In this document: positions 43,236 to 46,890 of the stretch, piece after piece | Layout: each line of letters opens with the position of its first letter | Position numbering within the stretch: the stretch's first letter is position 1 | NCBI GenBank assembly: GCA_009731375.1 | Contig: BJOX01000251.1 | Coordinates: 116,905-180,904, forward strand | From: Paulinella micropora | Lineage: Eukaryota; Cercozoa; Imbricatea; Euglyphida | Length of the DNA: 64,000 bases | Reading direction: 5' to 3' | Notes under the pieces: model-generated | What the model was told of the DNA's origin: nothing | Seen by the model: the letters and a program-made list of their open reading frames with translations, nothing else | Database searches by the model: none | Translations under genes and position numbers: made by a program

Positions 43236-43513
43236 GTAATAATAATAATAATAATGATAATAATAATGATAATAATAATAATAATAATAATAATGAAACA
43301 ACATCTCTTTTGCTCTCTCTCTCTCTATATATATTATATATATCTTGTTGCTTTTGTTGTTGTTGTTGTTGTTGTTGTTGCTATGCTTATGCTTAGGACG
43401 AGCGACTTGCTCGCAAGCTTCAAAAAGATGAAATCGCTGGTTTTAAGCAACGGCACAAACCACAAGACATCAACGCCTTCAAGCGCCTGCATGCGGGGAA
43501 AGGGATACGCTAG
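4351..43513 (+). CDS. Multi-exon host gene (about 30 mini-exons), coiled-coil and Pro-rich protein, 3' complete
   Basis: Exons deduced from AG/GT borders and phase: 4351-4402, 5027-5077, 5858-5925, 6621-6674, 9274-9310, 12153-12206, 13699-13743, 14752-14799, 16644-16717, 17484-17529, 18168-18225, 18646-18711, 19490-19555, 21132-21190, 22915-22972, 24150-24173 (weak), 24782-24897, 26716-26803, 27133-27426, 27552-27785, 27936-27959 (weak), 28105-28135, 29165-29214, 31917-31961, 36363-36437, 37279-37330, 37473-37789, 38190-38273, 38718-38816, 43397-43513 (stop TAG). Phases agree at every junction except 18225/18646, where an exon is missed or a border is wrong. The sum is about 830 codons; the 5' end is not found, since the first exon starts mid-codon. 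The product is coiled-coil-like at first ([35 protein letters not shown]), then Pro-rich repeats, then basic and Ser-rich. I do not recognise the family. Simple repeats fill the introns. Confidence 0.72.
4724..4952. other. Assembly gap
   Basis: N run preceded by poly-C and poly-T and followed by poly-C. Confidence 1.
5027..5304 (+). CDS. Host gene exon [17 protein letters not shown] (5027-5077) and two 3'-end copies
   Basis: The true exon is 5027-5077 (acceptor TTCACAG, donor CAG|GTGAAT), 17 codons, phase 0 on both sides. Partial copies of its 3' half occur at 5195-5223 (ends CTACAG|GTGTTT, donor kept) and 5273-5304 (ends CTGCAG|GAATAA, donor lost), separated by TATC repeats. Confidence 0.6.
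5310..5790. repeat. (TATC)n with (CT)n interruptions
   Basis: Intronic simple repeat. Long six-frame readings of the YLSIYLSI type are artefacts of it. Confidence 0.95.
5858..6303 (+). CDS. Host gene exon [20 protein letters not shown] (5858-5925) plus five partial copies
   Basis: The full exon is 68 nt (acceptor ATTATTAG, donor GAGAG|GTATAT) and ends in phase 2. Partial copies of the segment GAAAAGAAAAATTCTCTTCT ... GGGATGAGAG with the following GTATAT lie at about 5985-6017, 6040-6081, 6098-6138, 6203-6238 and 6255-6303. They are spaced by (TA)n and differ by a few substitutions. Several keep a usable donor; most lack a clear pyrimidine-tract acceptor. Confidence 0.6.
6539..6597. repeat. 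(GAA)n microsatellite
   Basis: About 19 uninterrupted GAA/AAG units just upstream of the next exon. Confidence 0.95.
6621..7521 (+). CDS. Host gene exon [17 protein letters not shown] (6621-6674) plus about eight copies in a (GGA)n array
   Basis: The full exon is 54 nt (acceptor GGTACAG, donor GAAAG|GTCAAA): one base, 17 codons, two bases, which fits the neighbours. Copies or partial copies of GAGGAGCTGTCTGCGCTTCT ... ACCAGAGAAA lie at about 6727, 6824, 6967, 7042, 7145, 7256, 7347 and 7467. They are separated by purine-rich (GGA/GAA)n, and most end in AG|GTCAGG or AG|GTGAGA donors. These copies could act as mutually exclusive or decoy exons. Confidence 0.6.
7525..8185. repeat. (GAA/GGA)n purine tract
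   Basis: Intronic polypurine tract with two short unique inserts (7637-7722 and 8041-8130). The inserts are related to each other: both carry TATGCACA followed by TAGGAG(T/C)GGTTCGCAA. Long Lys/Glu readings are artefacts. Confidence 0.9.
8280..8590. repeat. (TATC)n array with a duplicated unique segment
   Basis: The segment TAGCATGAGACATCG appears at about 8496 and 8585, each after a TATC run. Confidence 0.9.
8660..8870. mobile_element. MITE-like element with long terminal inverted repeats, copy 1
   Basis: The ends are imperfect inverted repeats of about 60 bp: the left arm contains TTCTTAAGTAC ... CTTCAAGCGCTATGATCTCAGC, and the right arm is its reverse complement ending GTGCTTAAGAACTACTAACT. 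A related copy is at 24292-24502. No transposase is encoded, as expected for a non-autonomous DNA transposon. Confidence 0.65.
8940..9097. repeat. (CT)n, homopolymer G/C runs and a gap; segment inverted at 17310-17395
   Basis: The stretch GAAGAAGCAGAAAACAGTACGT with the following CTCTCTTTCTCCTTCTGTCA is present as its reverse complement at about 17315-17380. It is followed by poly-G, poly-C and a 10-N gap (9087-9096). No exon is assigned. Confidence 0.7.
9274..9310 (+). CDS. Host gene exon, [12 protein letters not shown]
   Basis: 37 nt; acceptor CAAGACAG, donor GCAAG|GTTTCT. It starts with one base completing the split Ser codon from exon 6621-6674 and ends in phase 0. Confidence 0.55.
9432..12545 (+). 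CDS. Host gene exon [18 protein letters not shown] (12153-12206) with 5' and 3' partial copies
   Basis: The full exon is 12153-12206 (acceptor CTCACAG, donor CACGG|GTATGC), 18 codons, phase 0/0. Two 5'-half copies lie upstream at 9432-9471 (still with acceptor ACTCAG) and 9823-9858. Three 3'-half copies with donor lie downstream at about 12290-12324, 12413-12444 and 12511-12545, each AAAGAGCTCTC(G/A)ACATACC ... GG|GTATG. Two upstream copies are separated from the full exon by a CTTA array of about 2.3 kb. Confidence 0.6.
9471..13690. repeat. (CTTA)n tetranucleotide arrays, about 4 kb in total
   Basis: Nearly uninterrupted CTTA/CTCA/CTTG variants form two main blocks (9471-12150 and 12595-13690). 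Readings such as LLTYLLTY are translation artefacts. Higher-order repeats are visible: TCCTCACTTACACACTTACT recurs near 9778, 10191, 10667, 11137 and 11584, and AAGTAACTCATTCACTCACTT near 10270, 10773, 11236 and 11675. Confidence 0.95.
13089..13743 (+). CDS. Host gene exon [15 protein letters not shown] (13699-13743) with four upstream partial copies
   Basis: Full exon 13699-13743 (acceptor CTGTCTAG, donor GTAGAG|GTCATC), 15 codons, phase 0/0. Upstream in the CTTA array, copies of CTGTCTAGACCTTCGAGGAG(CTT...) occur at about 13089, 13189, 13361 and 13553. These keep the acceptor but lack the downstream half and donor, the reverse of the situation for most other exons. Confidence 0.6.
13899..14799 (+). 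CDS. Host gene exon [16 protein letters not shown] (14752-14799) with nine upstream copies
   Basis: Full exon 14752-14799 (acceptor ATATACAG, donor AAACAG|GTCAGT), 16 codons, phase 0/0. Copies of GGCCCAYAAGAAAGAGCTGG lie at about 13901, 13997, 14091, 14184, 14277, 14368, 14455, 14577 and 14674, with a period of about 90-100 bp filled with CATA repeats. Reading AHKKELDF persists in most. After the exon, AAACAG|GT remnants with TATC repeats continue near 14837 and 15264. Confidence 0.65.
14880..15700. repeat. Tandem intronic repeat of about 100 bp
   Basis: The unit CAATCTGTTAGTGTTAATTTCATTTGCATTTTCAGATAGTGTGATATTATG (given here only by its ends: CAATCTGTTAG and GTGATATTATG) plus TATC repeats recurs at about 14901, 15041, 15141, 15340, 15478 and 15602. 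A duplicated larger block (14837-14937 and 15264-15397) contains AAACAGGYGAGTATG. Confidence 0.8.
15700..16080. repeat. (TATC)n and (TA)n arrays
   Basis: Simple repeat only. Confidence 0.9.
16249..16395. mobile_element. Foldback element, arms of about 69 bp
   Basis: Left arm 16249-16317 and right arm 16327-16395 are reverse complements with few mismatches, around a 9-nt loop. Each arm also contains the internal palindrome AATTACCTAGGTAATT. It would form a near-perfect hairpin. There is no coding capacity; it is a MITE or snap-back element. Confidence 0.75.
16644..16717 (+). CDS. Host gene exon, coiled coil [20 protein letters not shown]
   Basis: 74 nt; acceptor TGTACAG, donor GAAAC|GTACGT. 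It encodes 24 codons with clear heptad spacing of Leu and Glu and ends in phase 2. It joins the next exon (17484) to give a Thr codon. No exon copies are seen around this one. Confidence 0.7.
16755..17220. repeat. Composite inverted/direct repeat, three units of about 110 bp
   Basis: Unit A (16755-16860) is repeated in inverted orientation as units B (16910-17015) and C (17080-17190). Shared words include GTGTGAAAG(G/T) and CAGGTTCTGGGGTGTG or their complements. AT spacers ACATAATATATAGTATATTG recur directly after each unit (16869, 17028, 17197). No coding potential. Confidence 0.7.
17484..17529 (+). CDS. Host gene exon, [15 protein letters not shown]
   Basis: 46 nt; acceptor GTGCAAAG, donor GCGAAG|GTAGTG. 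One base plus 15 codons, ends in phase 0. Confidence 0.6.
17650..18400 (+). CDS. Host gene exon [19 protein letters not shown] (18168-18225) with five upstream copies
   Basis: Full exon 18168-18225 (acceptor TTTGAAG, donor CCGAAG|GTATGT). Copies of the 5' half, GAAATGCTTACAGAAGAACT(TAAGCAAG), with their TTTGAAG or TTTCAAG acceptor occur at about 17658, 17763, 17875, 17991 and 18051, each followed directly by TATC repeats and no GT donor. Two donor-side fragments (AACAGAAG|GTATGT) follow at 18297 and 18381. It ends in phase 1, which does not match the next recognised exon. Confidence 0.55.
18646..18711 (+). CDS. Host gene exon, [17 protein letters not shown]
   Basis: 66 nt; acceptor AAAGCAG, donor GAAATG|GTACAC. 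It encodes 22 codons in the frame consistent with downstream exons, again heptad-like. An inverted copy lies at about 19332-19396. Confidence 0.5.
18646..19396. repeat. Large inverted duplication including an exon
   Basis: Sequence 18646-18960 (exon, GTACACTCATACGTAACATG, and GTAGGTAGGG motifs) reappears as reverse complement at about 19090-19396. The spacer holds CATA repeats. One arm therefore carries an antisense copy of the exon. Confidence 0.65.
19490..20617 (+). CDS. Host gene exon [20 protein letters not shown] (19490-19555) with about ten downstream copies
   Basis: Full exon 66 nt (acceptor TTTTGTAG, donor CTCCG|GTATTT), 22 codons, phase 0/0. Copies of TTCAAGAACTGAAAGCAGAT(TTCACACACACGCCC...) begin at about 19579, 19674, 19775, 19926, 20021, 20094, 20210, 20408, 20497 and 20577. 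Most end CTCCG|GTATC, so the donor is kept but the acceptor and first eight codons are missing. The spacers are TATC repeats. Confidence 0.65.
20700..22500 (+). CDS. Host gene exon [19 protein letters not shown] (21132-21190) with upstream copies and about ten copies of its last bases
   Basis: Full exon 59 nt (acceptor TATATAG, donor AAAGAG|GTATAT), ends in phase 2. Copies of the 5' half are at about 20787, 20969 and 21038. Copies of the end, TTYGCCAAAGAG|GTNTCAACAT, are at 21536, 21662, 21846, 22106, 22229, 22321 and 22424, with inverted ones at about 21600 and 22033. The inverted and direct copies around (TA)n tracts form hairpins, as at 21600-21680 and 22025-22120. Confidence 0.55.
20821..22900. 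repeat. (TA)n, (CATATA)n and (CA)n arrays
   Basis: Dinucleotide and hexanucleotide repeats fill the introns around the exon copies. Confidence 0.9.
22915..22972 (+). CDS. Host gene exon, [19 protein letters not shown]
   Basis: 58 nt; acceptor GCATAG, donor GAACAG|GTTATT. One base completes Arg with the previous exon, then 19 codons; phase 0 end. A 3'-half copy ([10 protein letters not shown], 23828-23858, acceptor AATAG, donor GAACAG|GTTATG) lies 0.9 kb downstream inside (AGT)n and could be a bona fide alternative exon. Confidence 0.6.
23117..23348 (+). mobile_element. tRNA-derived SINE, copy 3 (plus orientation)
   Basis: Full-length copy with A-box TAGCCCAGTGG and B-box AGTTCGATTCCC. It is preceded and followed by (ATT)n. 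Confidence 0.8.
23360..24140. repeat. (AGT)n/(ATT)n trinucleotide arrays
   Basis: Only the exon copy at 23828-23858 breaks the repeats. Poly-Ser and poly-Val readings are artefacts. Confidence 0.95.
24150..24173 (+). CDS. Possible micro-exon, RTISGASM
   Basis: 24 nt between ATGCCAG and ATG|GTAGCT, phase 0/0, so it neither proves nor disturbs the frame. It is supported only by the borders. Confidence 0.3.
24292..24502. mobile_element. MITE-like element, copy 2
   Basis: Terminal inverted repeats of about 60 bp (left AGAAGCTCCTAGTTCATAAG, right CTTAAGAACTAGGAACTTCT). The right arm GAAGCACTTGAAGTCATTGC matches the element at 8660-8870. Confidence 0.7.
24583..24677. repeat. Perfect-core foldback, arms of about 37 bp
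   Basis: Left arm 24583-24619 and right arm 24641-24677 are reverse complements (core CAAATTTGACGTGTTTT). The GC-rich loop GCCGGCCCGGCTCCGGC can itself pair. Confidence 0.75.
24782..24897 (+). CDS. Host gene exon, basic [20 protein letters not shown] segment
   Basis: 116 nt; acceptor GCTTCAG, donor GCCGG|GTAATC; 38 codons, very rich in Lys and Arg ([12 protein letters not shown]), a likely nuclear-localisation type stretch. Ends in phase 2. Confidence 0.65.
24898..25620. repeat. (TATC)n/(TACC)n array
   Basis: Intronic simple repeat. Two degraded copies of the downstream Pro-rich exon are embedded at about 25305 and 25387 (CTCCTGAGTCTGACTCCCGG). Confidence 0.9.
25624..26325 (-). repeat. Dispersed repeat family C, copies B1 and B2
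   Basis: Inverted relative to the copy at 1902-2413. B1 (25624-25783) is partial. B2 (25820-26325) is nearly complete but contains a gap at 25863-25970. Both start at GTACTAGGGAG and run to CGATATCTCATC. Confidence 0.7.
26400..26905 (+). CDS. Host gene exon 26716-26803 ([20 protein letters not shown]) with degraded copies on both sides
   Basis: Full exon 88 nt (acceptor TTGACAG, donor AAAGAG|GTCATC): one base plus 29 codons, beginning the Pro-rich repeat region. A downstream copy at 26851-26905 (CCTGAGACGGACTCGTGG ... GGAAAGAG|GAAATC) lacks the donor GT. Shorter decayed copies occur at about 26400, 26450, 26551 and 26636. Confidence 0.65.
27133..27426 (+). CDS. Host gene exon, six Pro-rich repeats
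   Basis: 294 nt, 98 codons; acceptor TTTTTCCAG, donor CAGCAG|GTTTAT. It begins [10 protein letters not shown] and then has six degenerate repeats of 12-15 residues: [65 protein letters not shown] and [13 protein letters not shown]. This is the longest early exon, with normal codon texture, and firmly fixes the reading frame. Confidence 0.85.
27552..27785 (+). CDS. Host gene exon, five more Pro-rich repeats
   Basis: 234 nt, 78 codons; acceptor TTGAAG, donor AAAGAG|GTCCTT. Repeats: [52 protein letters not shown] and [12 protein letters not shown]. It is in frame with the previous exon. The repeats suggest internal duplication of coding sequence, in parallel with the intronic exon-copy arrays. 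Confidence 0.85.
27936..28135 (+). CDS. Two short host exons, EDALPALE (27936-27959) and [10 protein letters not shown] (28105-28135)
   Basis: 27936-27959 (acceptor TATAG, donor TTGAG|GTTTTT) is 24 nt, phase 0/0. 28105-28135 (acceptor TATTAG, donor GAAG|GTAGAT) is 31 nt, ending in phase 1, which joins 29165 to give Asp. A poly-T tract and 10-N gap (28023-28032) lie between them. Border evidence only. Confidence 0.4.
28136..28960. repeat. (GATA)n arrays with three copies of a roughly 55-bp unique segment
   Basis: TAGCAGCTACTCTACCGATC(AGGCTGTTTAACATGATAAATG) occurs at about 28325, 28506 and 28746, each followed by CATA and then GATA repeats. The whole period is about 180-245 bp. Confidence 0.9.
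29082..29532 (+). CDS. Host gene exon [16 protein letters not shown] (29165-29214) with copies
   Basis: Full exon 50 nt (acceptor TATATAG, donor GCAGAG|GTAATT), starts with two bases and ends in phase 0. An upstream copy is at 29083-29125 and four 3'-end copies (CCATCTAATGTGGAG|GTAATT and variants) at about 29295, 29347, 29441 and 29511. All keep GAG|GTAATT. Confidence 0.6.
29533..30060. repeat. (TATC)n arrays
   Basis: Simple repeat with two related unique inserts (29596-29645 and 29755-29805, sharing GGAATGG(A/G)(T/C)GCC and GATATGC). No splice borders. Confidence 0.85.
30061..31235. repeat. (CT)n/(CA)n arrays with a gap and a short repeated insert
   Basis: The gap is 30294-30846. The insert CATGCCAAGATCAACAT or variants follows at about 30179, 30967, 31128 and 31213. 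Confidence 0.9.
31240..31915. repeat. (GATA)n, (CATG)n and (TTATC/TTATG)n arrays
   Basis: A pentanucleotide TTATS array at 31480-31830 is embedded between GATA and TATG repeats. A possible exon-like insert at 31305-31347 (CGAAGTCACAGACAAGCCCC) has an acceptor but no GT donor and is not called. Confidence 0.85.
31917..31961 (+). CDS. Host gene exon, [15 protein letters not shown]
   Basis: 45 nt; acceptor TATGTAG, donor CCACAG|GTGATG; 15 codons, phase 0/0. Confidence 0.6.
32046..32975. other. Assembly gap flanked by poly-G
   Basis: 930 N, preceded by about 30 G and followed by about 23 G. Confidence 1.
32999..36437 (+). repeat. Exon-derived satellite, about 30 copies, ending in host exon 36363-36437
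   Basis: From 33000 to about 35700 a unit of about 112 bp repeats some 22 times. Each has an acceptor-like ACTGTAG, then GGAGGAGGAATGAATGGAAATGC, TTCTATGTAG|GTGTAT, and AT-rich spacer. From 35735 a shorter unit (57-100 bp) repeats nine times, with GAGGAGGCATGGATGGAAAT and CTTCTAGTTAAAAATATT. The terminal copy is the true exon 36363-36437 (acceptor ATACAG, donor ACAAAG|GTTGTT), 25 codons starting [18 protein letters not shown]. In the first block the GAATGAATGG variant puts TGA in the exon frame, so those copies would be poison exons; the second block is open. Confidence 0.8.
36438..37275. repeat. (ATT)n and (AGT)n arrays
   Basis: Intronic trinucleotide repeats. The insert TTTTCTTTATTACTTTACSTAG, a pyrimidine-rich acceptor-like sequence, occurs twice (37134 and 37257), the second time directly before an exon. 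Confidence 0.9.
37279..37330 (+). CDS. Host gene exon, [17 protein letters not shown]
   Basis: 52 nt; acceptor TTACGTAG, donor GGCAAG|GTCGAC; 17 codons plus one base, strongly basic. Confidence 0.6.
37473..37789 (+). CDS. Host gene exon, Ser/Pro-rich
   Basis: 317 nt; acceptor TGATGCAG, donor CTACTG|GTCTCT. It starts with two bases completing Ala, then reads [20 protein letters not shown] followed by a Ser/Pro-rich low-complexity stretch and [18 protein letters not shown]. If the donor at 37789 is not used the frame stops at a TGA at 37802-37804, giving an alternative C-terminus. A 10-N gap (37430-37439) precedes it. Confidence 0.7.
38054..38273 (+). CDS. Host gene exon 38190-38273 ([20 protein letters not shown]) with two upstream copies
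   Basis: Full exon 84 nt (acceptor TATCGCAG, donor CCCCTG|GTCCAC), 28 codons, phase 0/0. Copies of the first 33 nt with acceptor CGCAG lie at 38054 and 38124, each followed by ATATC and TATC repeats with no donor. Confidence 0.65.
38300..38700. repeat. (AGT)n/(ACT)n/(ACC)n arrays
   Basis: AGT and GGA repeats turn into ACT/ACC repeats on the same strand near 38420, so the two halves can pair. Confidence 0.9.
38718..38816 (+). CDS. Host gene exon, [20 protein letters not shown] segment
   Basis: 99 nt, 33 codons, phase 0/0; acceptor CCGCTTAG, donor TCCGAG|GTAATG. Rich in Ala and Gly. Confidence 0.6.
38940..39167 (-). mobile_element. tRNA-derived SINE, copy 4
   Basis: As copy 1, with a short deletion beside the B-box (GGCACCGGAATCGAAC instead of GGCACCGACGGGAATCGAAC on the plus strand). 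Confidence 0.8.
39230..39420. repeat. Possible dispersed repeat, family D
   Basis: About 180 bp of unique-looking sequence bounded by (AAT)n, with GCTGAGCCAAAAGGCCATGTGCATCC. It resembles 42130-42190 (GGCCGAGCCCAAGGGCCATC). The relation is weak and the class unknown. Confidence 0.4.
39551..39630 (-). mobile_element. tRNA-derived SINE, copy 5 (truncated by a gap)
   Basis: Only the 3' portion is present before the N gap at 39631-39754. Confidence 0.75.
39848..39959 (+). repeat. SINE-like repeat family B, copy 2 (truncated by a gap)
   Basis: Matches the first part of the units at 26-436 and 42810-43180, and is cut at the gap 39960-40858. Confidence 0.7.
39960..40858. other. Assembly gap
   Basis: 899 N, followed by poly-G. 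Confidence 1.
40905..41515. repeat. GC-rich tandem repeat, unit about 145-160 bp
   Basis: GTCGACAGGGTACGTTCAATTGCCGG-type segments recur at about 40909, 41327 and 41473. CGCCTGGTGGC recurs at 41068, 41207 and 41357, and GACCARAACGGGTACGTAC at 41254 and 41402. Both reading directions give long frames by composition; no gene is supported. Confidence 0.8.
41529..42037. repeat. Three tandem copies of a unit of about 165-170 bp
   Basis: Copies start at about 41529, 41700 and 41867. Each contains GCGTGAATTCC or a variant, then poly-A, CAGCATCAAGATCGAGTCTG, GCTAGCTACCCTGC, AATATGAGCTC and CATGATTTATGG. It is a short satellite or part of a larger one. Confidence 0.85.
42475..42600. repeat. Short tandem repeat, ACGACATAGCCTCGGAACC
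   Basis: Four degenerate copies of a unit of about 24-28 bp. Confidence 0.8.
42810..43180 (+). repeat. SINE-like repeat family B, copy 3
   Basis: Full-length match to 26-400, ending at CCAAAGGGTTTTGAG before (AAT)n. Confidence 0.75.
43397..43513 (+). CDS. Host gene last exon, [20 protein letters not shown] ... stop
   Basis: Acceptor TATGCTTAG after a long T-rich tract; 38 codons and TAG at 43511-43513, phase 0. The opening D-E-x-L-A-x-x-L-Q-x-D/E is a short helix motif seen in many unrelated proteins, so no function is assigned. The C-terminus is basic ([10 protein letters not shown]). A polyadenylation signal is not obvious before the 10-N gap at 43559. Confidence 0.7.
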   Translation, partial: DERLARKLQKDEIAGFKQRHKPQDINAFKRLHAGKGIR

Positions 43514-43568
43514 TGTCATGTACAGGACAGGGTTGGCCCGGGAGGGGGGGGGGGGGGCNNNNNNNNNN

Positions 43569-44420
43569 ATGTATCTAGTTAATCGATCTACAAACTTTCA
43601 AACAGCTAGACCATCTATCGAGAGTCGGTCAAAACCAGGAAGTAATCGAGAAAGTAATCATGTCGAGAAAAAAATTTGCAGAAGGCAATCAACTTTTGGA
43701 GAGAAACAAAAAAACCAGAAAGAAATCAACTTAGGAGAGTAAAAACTTTCACCAGAAAATAATCAAGTTTGGAGAACGAGAAAAAAAAATCAAAAACAAA
43801 AAAACACACACACACATCGACTAGACGAAGAAAGAAAGAAGACACCGTATGGTTGATTTAGAAGTCGCACAGAACAAAAGAGAAGAAGCCAAGAGGGATA
43901 TATCATGGAATGGAGAGAGGAAGCCTCTTTCCTACTGCTTATCTTCTGAAATCAACCAGGGCCCGTGATCAGAATATTTTTGGCGACGCGGCCGACAAAA
44001 AGATCAGAATAAGCTTCATCTGCTTGATTTAATAGTAGACAGTTACTCATAAATCAAGGACTGGCAGCAGTATTGATTGAATTTTCTAAAGTTGCCGAGT
44101 TCTTACGTTTTCTCTAGTCTTAAAGCCTGCCTGCGGTAAGTCTGGACTTTATCAGTTTTTTCCACTCCTGGATGTTATTGCTATCCTTGAAGCTATCGAC
44201 ATTCAAGCTGAGACAAAGAAACATTATTTTTTCGGATTTTGTGTCACTTTTTCGATTTTGAGTAACTTTTTGTTTTGTGTCAACTTCAAAATTCAAATTT
44301 AACTGTATCATTTCGCTAAAGTTTACGTCAATTTTACCGGCTGACGTATATAGCCGTTAATTTCAAAATTTCAAACGTGACGTGACAATTTTTTATACTA
44401 ACTGGGACGAGAATACTCAC
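43569..44420. other. AT-rich non-coding stretch
   Basis: A-rich sequence with repeated AAACCAGAAAGTAATC-like words (43636, 43707, 43751), perhaps the 3' flank of the host gene. No frame or RNA is recognised. Confidence 0.6.
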
Positions 44421-44440
44421 CGCCACTATGAATATTTAGT

Positions 44441-44716
44441 ATTGCTGTTGACATTCAAGACAACAACAAAAATTAGTTTTTCATTTTTGTGTCAGATTTT
44501 CATTTTTGTGACAGTTTTTCATTTTTGTGACAAAAATTCAAATTTTCAAATTTAACGGTAACATTTCGCGAAAATTTACGATATTTTGCGGACGAATATA
44601 GCCGTTAATTTGAAAAATTCAAATTTTCACCCAAAATCAAAATTCCAACCAAAACTGAAATTCCAACCAAAACAGAAAAATCAATTTTTTTTGTTGTCTT
44701 GAATGTCAACAGCAAT
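44441..44716. mobile_element. TIR element, perfect 26-bp inverted ends
   Basis: Left end 44441-44466 (ATTGCTGTTGACATTCAAGA...) is the exact reverse complement of 44691-44716. The interior is AT-rich with TTTTTCATTTTTGTG repeats. A diverged relative seems to lie at 44170-44400. A non-autonomous DNA element is likely. Confidence 0.65.
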
Positions 44717-44904
44717 ATATAGGAACATATTTAGTACATAGGAACATGATAAGTAAGTGGGAAGCAAATCATCATTTTATTAAACAGTGTTTGCATAAAA
44801 CCGTTCATAAGAGGAAGTTGAAGATGGCCATTCCGGCTGAGCCGACTTTTTTAGATGGGTTTGGCGTGTGTACTCGCCCGCAGGGAAATTATCACACACG
44901 GTGG

Positions 44905-44976
44905 GGGCACCTACGCCAACCCCGCGCTGCCAACCCCACCCCGCCGCGCGTCGGGGTGGGGTTGGCGTAGGTGCCC
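44905..44976. repeat. GC-rich perfect hairpin
   Basis: GGGCACCTACGCCAACCCC (44905-44923) is the reverse complement of 44958-44976. An inner alternative pairing joins CCAACCCCACCCCG (44931-44944) to 44952-44965. It stands alone in AT-rich DNA. Confidence 0.75.
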
Positions 44977-45277
44977 TAAACAGTTTTAAAATTCTTTACA
45001 CAGAACTTGTGTGTGACTGCTTTTATTGATATTAATAAAACACTTGCTACTCAATAGGAAGCGCGGTAATCATATAAATGAAATACTCTCATAGATGAAA
45101 ACAAATGAAAAAGAAATTGTAGCTAACTAAAATAAAATATAACTATACTACTCGGAAAACGGCTGAAAAAGTCACAAGTCACGTATGGGATCTAATTGGT
45201 ATTAATATCCTCAAACGGAGTGAAAACTCTTGTCAGAAGGCATCTTAGTTAGGAGGTGACGCCGCATTTTCACGCTA

Positions 45278-45480
<203 letters not shown>

Positions 45481-46002
45481 ACATGTACATGTACAAATAA
45501 TATTTTTAAATTTTTTGTTCAAGTTGAATTTCAATATTAAAAATAAATAAAAATTCCGAATGTACTGGCATGTGCCGCACGTGCTGCAATTCTTTGGAAA
45601 TTGTAACACTTATATGACGATTGTATATATTAGCTAAAGCAATCAATTAAATCATGATTACTAGGATCGTTTCTAGTATCAAGTTGTTGTAATGATTAAT
45701 TTCTTATTATCGATATCAATGTTATTTTGAAATTTAAACAAAAAGCGGTGATTGCCACGGTGATATGTCACGTAGTAAAAAGCGTCATTTCACAAATATC
45801 AGTGGGTGGGCCGTAAGGGAGACTGAAAAGTGAACGCTGCAGTGTTAATTACGGTAATAAATTAAGCGGGAACTATTGTTCCCACTCCAAAATTTTAAAC
45901 ATTACAAAGACAACCCCTTCACCCTCAGATTTGATTTTTCGCTCTAGCACAAAAGTGCTTAGAGCAAATTTTACGGTTGTTTTTTGAATTTGGGAAATCG
46001 AG
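45481..46002. promoter_or_regulatory. AT-rich non-coding flank upstream of the first viral-type gene
   Basis: No open frame. It ends with GGGAAATCGAG before the ATG at 46003. It may hold the promoter of that gene, but no specific box is recognised. Confidence 0.35.
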
Positions 46003-46696
46003 ATGTCAGCTGCAGCTGGACAAAGGACCCCAAGGCCTACTAGGAAGCGCAGAGCTCAACAGGGTGATGACGACAACAAGACAAGCGCAGCCAGCAGCAG
46101 CAGCGGCAACAACGGAGGCGGCCCTGCATTCGGTGGGGGAAACGTGACTACTTCAACTACTTTTGCTGCTACATCGAGATTTGTTGCCATGGGGCCTCGG
46201 AAAACCGGACGGGCAGGTTCTGCCAAAGATGTCGGGGAACGCGAGCTGACGTAGTGTTAATGCTAATGAGTAGCCACTCGAAGCCACTGAAAGAGGAGGT
46301 GCAGGAATACTCGGAATTACAACAAGGAAAAAAGAAATAGCGAGGATAGTTGAGTCGTCGAGAGCGTGCGGCGCCCCTCTCCCCCTCCCCCTTCCCTTCC
46401 TCCCTTCATTTTCTCCGGGGGGCGGGCGCTCTGCGCAGCCGCCGGAGCCTAGCGACGAAACAACGGATGAGGAGGACGAGGACAGCGACAGAGAAGAAGA
46501 AGGAAAAGAAGAAAACGGAAAAGCGGTTGCGTCGTCAGTATCGTCGTCGTCGTCGTCGGCCGCGGTCCCAGGCGGCGCCCCTGAGTGCCGCCAACGTCCC
46601 AGAAAGAAGCAAAGGATAGAGCTAGGCCCAGCTGGAACCTGCAGGCCCCCGCGGGGATCTGCTGGCCTCTCGCGGGGGGCAGGCCGGGGGGCATGA
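46003..46696 (+). pseudogene. Possible broken gene: basic N-terminal frame then acidic/Ser frame
   Basis: The first frame, 46003-46254, starts MSAAAGQRTPRPTRKRRAQQ and is Lys/Arg-, Ser- and Gly-rich. A second open frame, 46274-46696, has no ATG but reads EPSDETTDEEDEDSDREEE, then a Ser run and a basic RPRKKQR motif, the layout of an acidic regulatory or chromatin-type protein. The two are in different frames (1 and 2), so this is either a frameshifted gene or two exons. AATAAA at 46798 suggests a plus-strand transcript end. Codon texture is GC-rich like its right neighbours. Confidence 0.4.
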
Positions 46697-46760
46697 CCCC
46701 GGCGCGGGGGGCCTTCCGGGTTTTTTGCCCCCTGCGCCAGCTGGCCTGGCTTGAGTGGCG
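46623..46760. repeat. GC-rich inverted-repeat cluster at a 3' end
   Basis: Several hairpin-forming words (CCCCGCG ... CGCGGGG at about 46649-46678; GGGGCATGACCCC at 46689-46701; CCAGCTGG at both borders) precede AATAAA. It may be a 3'-end processing structure. Confidence 0.4.
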
Positions 46761-46890
46761 GCGGTGCCAATTGTAAGATGTTTTTGTTGCGCTTTTTAAT
46801 AAAACGTTTTGTACTCCGAGTTTGAAAACCCGCAGAGGCAAGCTGGCCAACCTCAGCAAGTTTCGTTTTTTTTCATTAATATTACAAGAT

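Noticed and set aside
46153-46770. Minus-strand frame of 205 codons
   Set aside because: It lies antisense to the acidic/Ser plus frame, is Pro/Ser-rich from GC composition only, and ends over the plus-strand start.
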